A DNA stretch of 25,168 bases from a virus: positions 1-25,168 of the IMG/VR virus record IMGVR_UViG_3300033146_000629, one strand, 5' to 3'. The notes beneath the pieces were generated by a model. That model did no database searches and was not told the DNA's origin. It was given only the letters and a program-made list of their open reading frames with translations. Positions 1 through 4,888 of the stretch are shown in pieces. The position numbers were made by a program, and so were the translations under genes. Each line of letters starts with the position of its first letter. Position 1 is the stretch's first letter.

Positions 1-215
<215 letters not shown>

Positions 216-263
216 TTAATAAAGCAATACGTTTTATAAACAATTTCACAACATAAAATAAAT

Positions 264-271
264 CAAATTTA
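264..271 (-). promoter_or_regulatory. Possible -7 element (TAAATTTG) for the exonuclease gene
   Basis: Read on the minus strand, 271 to 264 is TAAATTTG, an exact match to the Bacteroidota -7 consensus TAnnTTTG, 67 nt upstream of the ATG at 197 in the largest gap of this part of the arm (198-381). No TTG is seen at the expected -33 distance, and single -7 matches are common in AT-rich DNA, so support is weak. The gap holds no other feature I can support. Confidence 0.2.
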
Positions 272-381
272 TAAATCTTGTTAAATTGCTTATTTATCTC
301 TTTTTCTTGTAACCATTCTGTTGGTATATTGGTATATATCTATTCTTATAAACTTGGTTTATTTTTATTCATTAGCGGTTA

Positions 382-699
382 TTAAGAGATAACCACCTTT
401 AACGTTCTTTCTTCGTCTTGCATTTGTGCTTTTACGCTCTTACAACTGTAATTAGTGTATGCTCTACCACTTTTATCTATTACCTCTACTCTAGTGCATT
501 TCGGCAAAGAACAACCGCTAATACAATATAAAGTGCATTCTTCTTTACTCGTATTAGCATCGTTCACTTTGTCAGTGGTATTATATTTAGCATCAAACCA
601 TTTCTTTAATTCAGTAGGGTCTTTACTTTCTGCACATCGCATCGCTAAGTATGTTATATCTGCATTTTCTCTAAGGTTATAATCTTCTTTAATATCCAT
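382..699 (-). CDS. Hypothetical small phage protein, 105 aa
   Basis: Not recognised. The open frame extends to a GTG at 711, but an ATG at 699 (MDIKEDYNLREN) is the more likely start because it is a better codon and lies in an A-rich context. The protein is hydrophilic with no signal peptide or membrane helix. The middle has four cysteines in a CTLYCISGCSLPKC cluster, followed by one more (NYSCKSV), which could bind zinc or form disulfides. The last residues (RTLKVVIS) closely resemble the end of the 22 aa peptide encoded at 794-862, which suggests partial duplication or a shared short motif. Confidence 0.65.
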   Translation of the reverse strand: MDIKEDYNLRENADITYLAMRCAESKDPTELKKWFDAKYNTTDKVNDANTSKEECTLYCISGCSLPKCTRVEVIDKSGRAYTNYSCKSVKAQMQDEERTLKVVIS

Positions 700-725
700 A
701 ATTCCGTTCACTATTCAGTTAATTA

Positions 726-788
726 TTAATATTTTTTCCTCGCATTTAGTTTATTACTATATTCCGCACTAAGTTTACTTATGTTCAT
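726..788 (-). CDS. Possible micro-ORF, 20 aa
   Basis: An ATG at 788 opens MNISKLSAEYSNKLNARKKY, lysine-rich and ending in TAA, placed 5 nt after the stop of the preceding minus-strand peptide gene. There is no homology signal. It is listed only because it fills the gap between two small genes with tight, operon-like spacing. Confidence 0.3.
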   Translation of the reverse strand: MNISKLSAEYSNKLNARKKY

Positions 789-793
789 TGTGA

Positions 794-862
794 CTAATTG
801 CTAATAAACACTTTCAATGTTTTGCCACCATCTTGTAATCTAAGTTCTGTTTTGTTACTCAT
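794..862 (-). CDS. Possible 22 aa peptide sharing a C-terminal motif with its neighbour
   Basis: The ATG at 862 reads MSNKTELRLQDGGKTLKVF followed by ISN and TAG. The second half (LQDGGKTLKVFIS) aligns with the end of the 105 aa protein at 382-699 (MQDEERTLKVVIS). Either it is a remnant of a duplicated gene that kept its 3' end, or a genuine micropeptide using the same terminal motif. The AAAAGAC stretch just upstream of the ATG fits the A-rich start context of this phage. Confidence 0.45.
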   Translation of the reverse strand: MSNKTELRLQDGGKTLKVFISN

Positions 863-884
863 GTCTTTTTACTTATTTATTAGC

Positions 885-998
885 TTAGTTTAATGGATCT
901 AAGCATAGATGAACCGTTGTTAATTTGCAGAATGTGCACATATCGCTTATGCCTATATCTACTTGGCCGAGCTCCTTGTCGGTATAGATAATTCTCAT
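885..998 (-). CDS. Hypothetical 37 aa protein with a CxxC motif
   Basis: The ATG at 998 gives a 37 aa frame beginning MRIIYTDKELGQVDIG and containing MCTFCKLTTVHLC: a CxxC plus a His and a third Cys nearby, which is plausible zinc-ligand chemistry. It is not recognised. It starts 22 nt after the stop of the membrane peptide gene upstream and carries the ATTAATAACA-type leader seen before other minus-strand genes here. Its small size leaves doubt. Confidence 0.5.
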   Translation of the reverse strand: MRIIYTDKELGQVDIGISDMCTFCKLTTVHLCLDPLN

Positions 999-1019
999 AG
1001 ATACATTCTGTTATTAATA

Positions 1020-1154
1020 TTATGCAAATACAATCATTGCCATTATAAATAATATGACTGTGATTATACTTAATTTCTGAATTGTTGTTGGCGGGTTAAG
1101 ATTGATATGCTCATCAACCTCTCTTTCCCTACGTTGTCTTCTGGCTGCTCCCAT
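1020..1154 (-). CDS. Small single-helix membrane protein, 44 aa
   Basis: The ATG at 1154 gives 44 aa: a strongly basic N-terminus (MGAARRQRREREVDEH), a short polar linker with NPPTT, then one hydrophobic helix of about 17 residues (LSIITVILFIMAMIVFA) running to the stop. This predicts a tail-anchored inner-membrane peptide with the charged part in the cytoplasm. Phage peptides of this form include holin-associated and host-takeover factors, but nothing assigns this one. It begins 2 nt after the stop of the 63 aa gene upstream, so the two are probably translated from one message. Confidence 0.6.
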   Translation of the reverse strand: MGAARRQRREREVDEHINLNPPTTIQKLSIITVILFIMAMIVFA

Positions 1155-1156
1155 GA

Positions 1157-1348
1157 CTATATATTGTTTGATTCAACAATAATATAACTATCATCAACAA
1201 AGACGAACATGCTTACCTTAAGCCAATGCTTCTCACTTCTGCATGTTGTTTTAATTTGACTAAGTTGTGATATACTTAAGTCTTTAATATTTACTGTGAA
1301 TCCTAAGGAATCATCCTTTGAGTTCATTATTTTTTTAGCTTCATTCAT
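1157..1348 (-). CDS. Hypothetical protein, 63 aa
   Basis: Not recognised. It starts MNEAKKIMNSKDDSLGFTV and ends VFVDDSYIIVESNNI; mixed alpha/beta composition, one cysteine, no signal peptide. Its ATG at 1348 lies inside the last codons of the upstream 41 aa gene, the overlapping arrangement typical of translational coupling. Confidence 0.65.
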   Translation of the reverse strand: MNEAKKIMNSKDDSLGFTVNIKDLSISQLSQIKTTCRSEKHWLKVSMFVFVDDSYIIVESNNI

Positions 1349-1466
1349 CTTTTTTATCGTTATAAATTGTTAATACTCCGTTACTATTTACTGATATTCT
1401 TACTAACTCCCTAGTAATTATGTCAGATTTAACTATTATACTATTTGGTCTGTAAAAGTTGTTCAT
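1341..1466 (-). CDS. Hypothetical protein, 41 aa
   Basis: The ATG at 1466 reads MNNFYRPNSIIVKSDIIT and continues to a TGA at 1341-1343; its final codons overlap the start of the 63 aa gene by 8 nt. The composition (alternating polar and aliphatic residues, NGVLTIYND at the end) looks like a short beta-rich protein. Function unknown. The overlap with a better-supported gene is the main argument that it is real. Confidence 0.55.
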   Translation of the reverse strand: MNNFYRPNSIIVKSDIITRELVRISVNSNGVLTIYNDKKDE

Positions 1467-1602
1467 GATTATTAAATGTTTAAAATAGTTTCTTTATCCT
1501 AGTGAAATCTATTAAATATCTATTACATGACCTACGATTCATGCAAGAGTAGTGTGCATTGTTAAGAGGCCTCCTTGAGGTTACGTTGCTTTCGGCCAAA
1601 GC
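1467..1602 (-). other. Non-coding gap with short hairpins
   Basis: This 136 nt gap after the 83 aa gene holds no convincing reading frame (only a 20 aa one). Just past the stop, a GCTTT-CGGCC-AAAGC hairpin (1590-1604) is followed on the minus strand by CCTC/GAGG (1570-1580) and the GAGGCCTC palindrome (1566-1573). There is no U-run, so I do not call an intrinsic terminator. RNA processing or pausing is possible. Confidence 0.35.
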
Positions 1603-1854
1603 TTATGTATTTTTAATTTTTTCTAATTTATATGTTGAATACATAGTTTTAAATATTCCGTCAGCTTCAACAGACACTACTACTGATGTTAATAGCGATG
1701 ATTGAGGCACTATACCTCTAAATTCATACCTATCTCCCACAACAGGCCCTTTGCCTTTAAATCCTGTTCTTGCATCACCCTCATATATTCCGTTAGGATG
1801 CTTACCATCAAATTTATCGTCTGATATCTTTGTTAATTTGTATTGATCTTTCAT
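1603..1854 (-). CDS. Hypothetical protein, 83 aa
   Basis: The open frame extends further upstream, but that part runs through the tRNA gene at 1873-1943, so the ATG at 1854 (MKDQYKLTKISDDKFDG) is taken as the start. The protein is beta-rich with a GIYEGDARTGFKGKGP segment and a YEFRGI strand, suggesting a small barrel-like fold. No family is recognised. It follows the tRNA by 18 nt and was probably co-transcribed with it. Confidence 0.65.
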   Translation of the reverse strand: MKDQYKLTKISDDKFDGKHPNGIYEGDARTGFKGKGPVVGDRYEFRGIVPQSSLLTSVVVSVEADGIFKTMYSTYKLEKIKNT

Positions 1855-1872
1855 ATTGTTTTGTTTTAATTG

Positions 1873-1943
1873 CGGAAATAGCAGGAATCGAACCTGCGTA
1901 ACCCGCCTGTCAGACGTTGCTCTAACCACTGAGCTATATTTCC
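1873..1943 (-). tRNA. tRNA-like gene with shortened anticodon arm, possible anticodon GAC (Val)
   Basis: Clear tRNA layout on the minus strand: acceptor GGAAATA/TATTTCC, TA at 8-9, D-stem GCTC/GAGC with loop AGTGGTTA, T-arm GCAGG-TTCGATT-CCTGC, discriminator G, no encoded CCA. The stretch between D-stem and T-stem is 21 nt where a canonical type I tRNA has 23. The best fold keeps position 26 (A) and a 5 nt variable loop (GTTAC) and leaves a 15 nt anticodon arm: ACGTC/GGCGG, with an A-G mismatch at the base and one T-G pair, closing a 5 nt loop TGACA. If T is U33, the anticodon is GAC. It may be a degenerate, decoy or non-decoding tRNA. Confidence 0.7.
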
Positions 1944-2005
1944 TGGTCCGCCCTATATAGCCGGTGCGGTTTCACATGCAGCCATGTAGCTTAATTAATT
2001 CATCC

Positions 2006-2021
2006 CTATACCCTAGTATAG
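2006..2021 (-). other. Hairpin downstream of the 96 aa gene
   Basis: CTATAC-CCTA-GTATAG forms a 6 bp stem with a 4 nt loop, 13 nt after the stop at 2034. The following 60 nt up to the tRNA hold two more short stems (ACATG-CAGC-CATGT at 1973-1986; CCGC/GCGG at 1949-1970). No U-run follows, so this is more likely a processing or 3'-end stability structure than an intrinsic terminator. Confidence 0.35.
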
Positions 2022-2033
2022 TCCCATTTTGAT

Positions 2034-2324
2034 TCAGTTGTTTAAGCTGACCTGTTGTAATGCATTACAGAGCAGGGATTCTTGCTGAGTTCTTTGAGTC
2101 CTTTCATGGTAATTACCATCCCAGATGTTACGTCTCTCATTTCTTGGAAGAGATATTATTGCTCTCTGTAACGATACAGCTCTACCTTTAGCTTTACTAA
2201 ACGTGTCCTTAGGGTTTTTTTTAGCTCTAACGTTTGATACGTGAGCGTCATCTATTGTTCTTACTGAACACGATGTTCCATTGTCATTATGACTAAAGAA
2301 TACTCTGTGATTTCCTAATTGCAT
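2034..2324 (-). CDS. Conserved-looking phage protein, 96 aa
   Basis: Starts MQLGNHRVFFSHNDNGTSC. The central segment NPKDTFSKAKGRAVSLQRAI resembles a pattern common in small phage proteins, where C/NPKDxFxKxxGRxxALxRAL follows a short beta-hairpin that senses or binds an unknown ligand. This is recalled family knowledge; I cannot name a function. No membrane or export signal is present. The 5' leader is A/C-rich (ATTAAATAAATAAC before the ATG), as for other minus-strand genes. Confidence 0.7.
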   Translation of the reverse strand: MQLGNHRVFFSHNDNGTSCSVRTIDDAHVSNVRAKKNPKDTFSKAKGRAVSLQRAIISLPRNERRNIWDGNYHERTQRTQQESLLCNALQQVSLNN

Positions 2325-2348
2325 AGTTATTTATTTAATTGTTAATAA

Positions 2349-2527
2349 TTATGTTAATAATGTAGCACATGCTAACATTGGTTTTGTCTGTATTGTGCTA
2401 CTGGTGTCTTTAATAACCTCTTTGATTATTTGACTGTCATCTTCGATGTATAATTTCACACCTTTTTTTGAGAAGGCAAACTTTACACCATCTTCATGTA
2501 TCGTAAACCATTTATTATTAGGGTCAT
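2349..2527 (-). pseudogene. Small gene (~59 aa) with ATG one base out of frame with its body
   Basis: An ATG at 2527, 7 nt after the stop of the 179 aa gene, is well placed but its own frame closes after 14 codons. The -1 frame stays open to a TAA at 2349 and looks like real protein (NNKWFTIHEDGVKFAFSKKG, then a charged helix SQIIKEVIKDTS), yet has no ATG, GTG or TTG near its beginning. The span from ATG to stop is 179 nt, one short of a whole number of codons. One extra C in the CCC at codons 2-3 would give MTPNNKWFTIHEDG in frame. It could be a sequencing or assembly indel, a real mutation, recoding right after initiation, or a non-standard start codon. Confidence 0.5.
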
Positions 2528-2533
2528 TACTTC

Positions 2534-3073
2534 TTATTGTTGCATAAATTCAGGAATGGTTATTTTAGTCCCTTCTTTGACTGTGCCCCAATCTATTCCA
2601 TCAAAACCCGTCCTCCCAAATATGTCAGTGATGGCTTTATTTTCGGCCCATTGATCTTTTTCTTCCCAACTGTAGTCGTTAGCTATCTCATTTATTTGAA
2701 TAGTAGAATCATAGCTTATTGTACCCCAATCCGTTGTCCAATTACCTTCTATTTGATAAAAATGGTTTTTATAATTATCTTGATCGCTTATTATACAAAA
2801 TTCTTTAAGTTCAGCATCAAATATGAAGAAATCCTCCACTATATTGTTCTCTAAGAATCTTCTCGCTTCTTCGTATTGACCTTTTCCGTATGTATCGGTA
2901 TCGCTGTTTGGTGGGATTAATATTAACGCATCAGCATCATCTAATTTAGATGGAGTATATTCCCCTCCCGTAAATTCAAGTATCTCTACTTCATATTTAG
3001 AGAGCATTTTGCGCAGTAACATCAAGTCATCAATGTTACCACGTTTGCTTTTACTAATGTATACTTTAAACAT
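2534..3073 (-). CDS. Rossmann-like protein, 179 aa (nucleoside deoxyribosyltransferase-like fold?)
   Basis: The N-terminal ~75 residues read as an alternating beta/alpha domain: MFKVYISKSK strand, a helix with DDLMLLRKMLSKY, EVEILEFTG strand, LDDADALILIPPN strand, then GKGQYEEARRFLENN. A D-A-D-x-hydrophobic-PPN strand followed by G-x-G-x-x-E-x-x-x-A is the layout of the nucleoside 2-deoxyribosyltransferase / YtoQ-like superfamily, where the Glu would be catalytic. The match is weak and the C-terminal 100 residues (rich in W, D, E; TDWGTISYD and DGIDWGTVKEG, a possible internal repeat) are not part of it. Its ATG overlaps the stop of the upstream 108 aa gene (TAATG), so the two are coupled. 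Confidence 0.7.
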   Translation of the reverse strand: MFKVYISKSKRGNIDDLMLLRKMLSKYEVEILEFTGGEYTPSKLDDADALILIPPNSDTDTYGKGQYEEARRFLENNIVEDFFIFDAELKEFCIISDQDNYKNHFYQIEGNWTTDWGTISYDSTIQINEIANDYSWEEKDQWAENKAITDIFGRTGFDGIDWGTVKEGTKITIPEFMQQ

Positions 3074-3399
3074 TATTTAGTTTCAGAAAACCACTCTTTA
3101 GTTGTTTCTTCAGCAACTTGTAGCTCAATCTTATTGTTTAAGATTTCTACTTTGATTGATTGCATTGATTTGGCCCAGGCTTTTGCATCAAAGTCTCCTT
3201 TAACCACATTGTTACTAAACTGACTGTCCGGAGATAAGTCTTCTAAGCCCATAAGCTTAGTCCTTAACTCTCTTCTCGTTTTCTTAAGGTCACGAACTAA
3301 GTCTTCGTGTTCAGCTTGTGTTGATTCTGCAATTATGTCAGCTCTCTGTGCTTTAATTGCCTTATTACTTTTCTTTAAATTTGTTGCGAATTTACTCAT
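3073..3399 (-). CDS. Coiled-coil-rich hypothetical protein, 108 aa
   Basis: Starts MSKFATNLKKSNKAIKAQR. Nearly all helical: a basic N-terminal helix, a long charged segment (EHEDLVRDLKKTRRELRTKL) with heptad-like leucines around residues 30-50, a short break with NNVVKGDFDAKAWAKS, and a second helix. No enzyme motif is seen. Such proteins are often small DNA- or virion-associated factors in Bacteroidota phages, but that is only a resemblance. The leader ATTTAAATAACAATAAG just before the ATG typifies minus-strand genes here. Confidence 0.75.
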   Translation of the reverse strand: MSKFATNLKKSNKAIKAQRADIIAESTQAEHEDLVRDLKKTRRELRTKLMGLEDLSPDSQFSNNVVKGDFDAKAWAKSMQSIKVEILNNKIELQVAEETTKEWFSETK

Positions 3400-3506
3400 C
3401 TTATTGTTATTTAAATGTTAATATTAATATTTGTTTAGTGCCCATATAAGGTCTCGATCCCTATTAATTCTCCCTAATTTATAGAATATGAGCTGACTGA
3501 TCTAAT

Positions 3507-3574
3507 CATGCCGTAAACCCTAACAACACACCTCATCGTCTTTCCAGATTGTTGGCATGTTGTATCATAGGGTT
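3507..3574 (-). ncRNA. Folded 3' segment after the lipoprotein gene, pseudoknot-capable
   Basis: AACCCTA (3516-3522) pairs with TAGGGTT (3568-3574), and ACAAC (3523-3527) with GTTGT (3559-3563), giving 12 bp across a 4 nt bulge. CATGCC (3507-3512) can pair with GGCATG (3554-3559), which lies inside the loop of the first stem; the order of arms is that of an H-type pseudoknot. The stem begins within the stop codon of the lipoprotein gene. It may protect the 3' end, pause transcription, or be part of an independent RNA. No U-run follows. Confidence 0.4.
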
Positions 3575-3854
3575 ATTTATATTTATCACATGTCAAGCTA
3601 ATTGATTCTGCGTATTTATCATCATAGTATTGTTCAGTTATTCTATATTCTTCTGAACTTGTGCTGTATCCTTGAGTAATCAGACGTTGTAACGCATCTG
3701 TCTTATTTCGTAACACGCTACATGTTGGTCCAAAATATTCATTGACACATTCGTTATATGTCATTTGTGAGTCACTTGAGTCTGAATCCTCTTTATTACA
3801 GCTTACTGTAAGCATTAACAACATTGTTGCTAGTATTAGTATTAAATGTTTCAT
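3573..3854 (-). CDS. Small phage-encoded lipoprotein, 93 aa
   Basis: MKHLILILATMLLMLTVSC: a short basic start, a hydrophobic stretch of about 14 residues and a lipobox-like TVSC ending at Cys19 (position -3 is Thr rather than the usual Leu). After the Cys comes NKEDSDSSDS, an acidic/serine segment like the export signals that send Bacteroidota lipoproteins to the outer surface. The mature part has three cysteines (Cys36, Cys46 and Cys89) and no known domain. Phage lipoproteins such as T5 Llp and TP-J34 Ltp block superinfection, so exclusion is a reasonable guess. It lies 4 nt after the secreted-protein gene at 3859 and shares its MKHL start. Confidence 0.75.
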   Translation of the reverse strand: MKHLILILATMLLMLTVSCNKEDSDSSDSQMTYNECVNEYFGPTCSVLRNKTDALQRLITQGYSTSSEEYRITEQYYDDKYAESISLTCDKYK

Positions 3855-3858
3855 ATCT

Positions 3859-4170
3859 TTAAAGTTTACGCCATCCTACTGGCTCTGTGTTAATAATCAT
3901 AGCATAATATGTTTCGCTACCTTTCTTTAATCCATCTTTGAAATAATACACCTCAATTGACCCTGTGGTATAATCTTCTATACGAATGTAGGCTGACGCA
4001 TTTTCTCTCTCCTTTGAATATGTTATTGCAAATTCATGAGTTGCATCTTCTTCAATTGCTTCCATTAAGGATTCGACTTTGTCATTAATCTCCTGATAGG
4101 TATATGTCACTTCCTGTGAATATCCTATTAGACTAAGTCCTATTAGGATTAATAATGCTAAATGTTTCAT
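3859..4170 (-). CDS. Secreted (periplasmic) hypothetical protein, 103 aa
   Basis: MKHLALLILIGLSLIGYSQ is a typical Bacteroidota signal peptide, with cleavage expected between Ser and Gln (YS|QE). The mature ~84 residues begin with a helix (YQEINDKVESLMEAIEED) and continue as strands (AYIRIEDYTTGSIEVYYF, YYAMIINTEPVGW). No family is recognised. First gene of a two-gene exported unit with the lipoprotein at 3573-3854; both proteins start MKHL plus a leucine/isoleucine run. They may act together at the envelope. Confidence 0.75.
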   Translation of the reverse strand: MKHLALLILIGLSLIGYSQEVTYTYQEINDKVESLMEAIEEDATHEFAITYSKERENASAYIRIEDYTTGSIEVYYFKDGLKKGSETYYAMIINTEPVGWRKL

Positions 4171-4352
4171 ACGTTATCGTTTATAGTTAATATTAATATT
4201 TAATTAGTAAATCATAACGGCTGTGCTTAATTGTCGATTAAGTCAAATTAAAACTATTTCAGAACTAGTGAATTTTGTTTTATAACACATTTAAAAGCCT
4301 GATATTACAGACACCGTTATGAAGTGCATTTATAGTTTGCCAACTTTTAAGC

Positions 4353-4419
4353 GCCAATAGCATGCGTTTTAGTAACCACTCTTCAGTGGGTTTCATCGGT
4401 CTCACAGAATTCTATTGGC
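4353..4419 (-). ncRNA. Structured non-coding element, 67 nt
   Basis: GCCAATAG (4353-4360) and CTATTGGC (4412-4419) are perfect 8 bp complements closing a 67 nt segment. Inside, AACCACT-CTTC-AGTGGGTT (4374-4392) forms a second stem of 7 bp with one bulged base. No reading frame covers it. The size and acceptor-like terminal stem recall a tRNA, but there is no TTCRANN T-loop, so I call it a folded RNA or degenerate tRNA of unknown role. The strand is inferred from its neighbours. The flanking non-coding DNA (4171-4352) shows nothing else I can support. Confidence 0.4.
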
Positions 4420-4437
4420 TAGTAAATTAAAGAAAGT

Positions 4438-4509
4438 GCGACAATATGGGACTCGAACCCATGACCTACTGATTAAATCAGCCGCTCTGACCAACTGAAC
4501 TAATCGCCG
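4438..4509 (-). tRNA. tRNA-like gene with 5 nt anticodon loop and extended acceptor stem (Lys-like)
   Basis: Minus strand: acceptor CGGCGAT/ATTGTCG (two G-T pairs), TA, D-stem GTTC/GAGC, T-arm ATGGG-TTCGAGT-CCCAT, no encoded CCA. Only 21 nt lie between D- and T-stems. The anticodon arm folds as GCTGA-TTTAA-TCAGT, a 5 bp stem with a 5 nt loop, followed by variable loop AGGTC. Bacterial tRNA-Lys(TTT) typically has CTTTTAA in this place, so this looks like a Lys tRNA that lost two loop bases. Read instead as a 4 bp stem with a 7 nt loop, the anticodon would be TTA, pairing with UAA. The flanks AAGAAAGTG and CACTTTCTT pair over 9 bp, extending the acceptor helix past the discriminator with one bulged T. 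Confidence 0.7.
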
Positions 4510-4525
4510 ACACTTTCTTATTTTG

Positions 4526-4651
4526 TTATCTCCCTACTTTACTCATGAGATGTTCTATTCTCGCTAAAGAATATCCTTTATTTTCCAACTTCATACGTCT
4601 AATTGCTTCTTTGCATTTGCGTTGTTGTTGTTTGATTTGTTGTTCTTTCAT
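4526..4651 (-). CDS. Hypothetical basic protein, 41 aa
   Basis: The ATG at 4651 gives MKEQQIKQQQRKCKEAI..., 41 aa, strongly basic and glutamine-rich in the first half, ending LARIEHLMSKVGR. Predicted helical and possibly nucleic-acid binding. It fills the space between the tRNA at 4438-4509 and the structured element at 4667-4734 and has no competing good frame. Function unknown. Confidence 0.55.
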   Translation of the reverse strand: MKEQQIKQQQRKCKEAIRRMKLENKGYSLARIEHLMSKVGR

Positions 4652-4666
4652 GATAATTTGTTTTAT

Positions 4667-4734
4667 AAATAGTAATGGCGGTTGGGTTTCAGTTCGCCTA
4701 AATACAGTTCAATATCCTGTAACCATTACTATTT
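4667..4734 (-). ncRNA. Structured non-coding element, 68 nt, possible degenerate tRNA
   Basis: AAATAGTAATGG (4667-4678) and CCATTACTATTT (4723-4734) are perfect 12 bp complements. Within them are TACAG/CTGTA (4703-4707 and 4717-4721) with a 9 nt loop starting TTCAAT on the plus strand, and GGCG/CGCC (4677-4680 and 4695-4698). The result is a three-way junction of tRNA-like size. On the minus strand ACAG/CTGT could be a D-stem, but a T-arm is missing; on the plus strand the TTCAAT loop looks like a T-loop but is two bases too long. The strand and role remain open. It lies just upstream of the 41 aa gene and could be its structured leader. Confidence 0.45.
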
Positions 4735-4758
4735 GATTTATAACCACATAAATCTTTG

Positions 4759-4834
4759 AGCGTCAAGCAGGAGTCGAACCTGCCATGTTGATATAGTGGT
4801 ATCATCCACTCATGTATACCGACAATATTAACGC
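4759..4834 (-). tRNA. tRNA-like gene, anticodon uncertain (GAT, Ile, if the 5+6+5 arm is right)
   Basis: Minus strand: acceptor GCGTTAA/TTGACGC with one T-G pair, TA at 8-9, T-arm GCAGG-TTCGACT-CCTGC, discriminator T, 76 nt in all, no CCA. The D-arm is poor (TGT/ACA, loop CGGTAT). The anticodon arm can be AGTGG-ATGATA-CCACT, a 6 nt loop with T as U33 and anticodon GAT, leaving an unusually long 11 nt variable region. An alternative, TGATA-CCACTA-TATCA, leaves a normal 5 nt variable loop but has no U33. Either way the loop is one base short. The T-arm and acceptor make a tRNA origin likely; decoding ability is doubtful. Confidence 0.6.
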
Positions 4835-4838
4835 ATGT

Positions 4839-4870
4839 AAAAAGCCCCCAACTTAATGTCAGGAGCTTTT
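4839..4870 (-). terminator. Intrinsic terminator after the 155 aa gene
   Basis: On the minus strand AAAAGCTCC (4870-4862) pairs with GGGGCTTTT (4848-4840) over 9 bp (one T-G), with a 13-14 nt loop and a run of five T. It starts 18 nt past the stop at 4889 and 5 nt before the tRNA at 4759-4834, so it should limit read-through from the 155 aa gene into the tRNA. Confidence 0.75.
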
Positions 4871-4888
4871 GATTATTTAACAAGCATA

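Noticed and set aside
1857-1929. N-terminal extension of the 83 aa protein
   Set aside because: The added residues are translated tRNA sequence (1873-1943); the ATG at 1854 is the real start.
3447-3463. T-arm-like hairpin TAAGG-TCTCGAT-CCCTA (read on the minus strand)
   Set aside because: It looks like a tRNA T-arm followed by TATGGGC, but no matching GCCCATA acceptor strand or D-arm exists upstream, so a tRNA cannot be supported; at most a remnant.
4698-4883. Minus-strand 61 aa frame
   Set aside because: It runs through the tRNA at 4759-4834 and the terminator at 4839-4870; the overlapping RNA features explain the sequence better.
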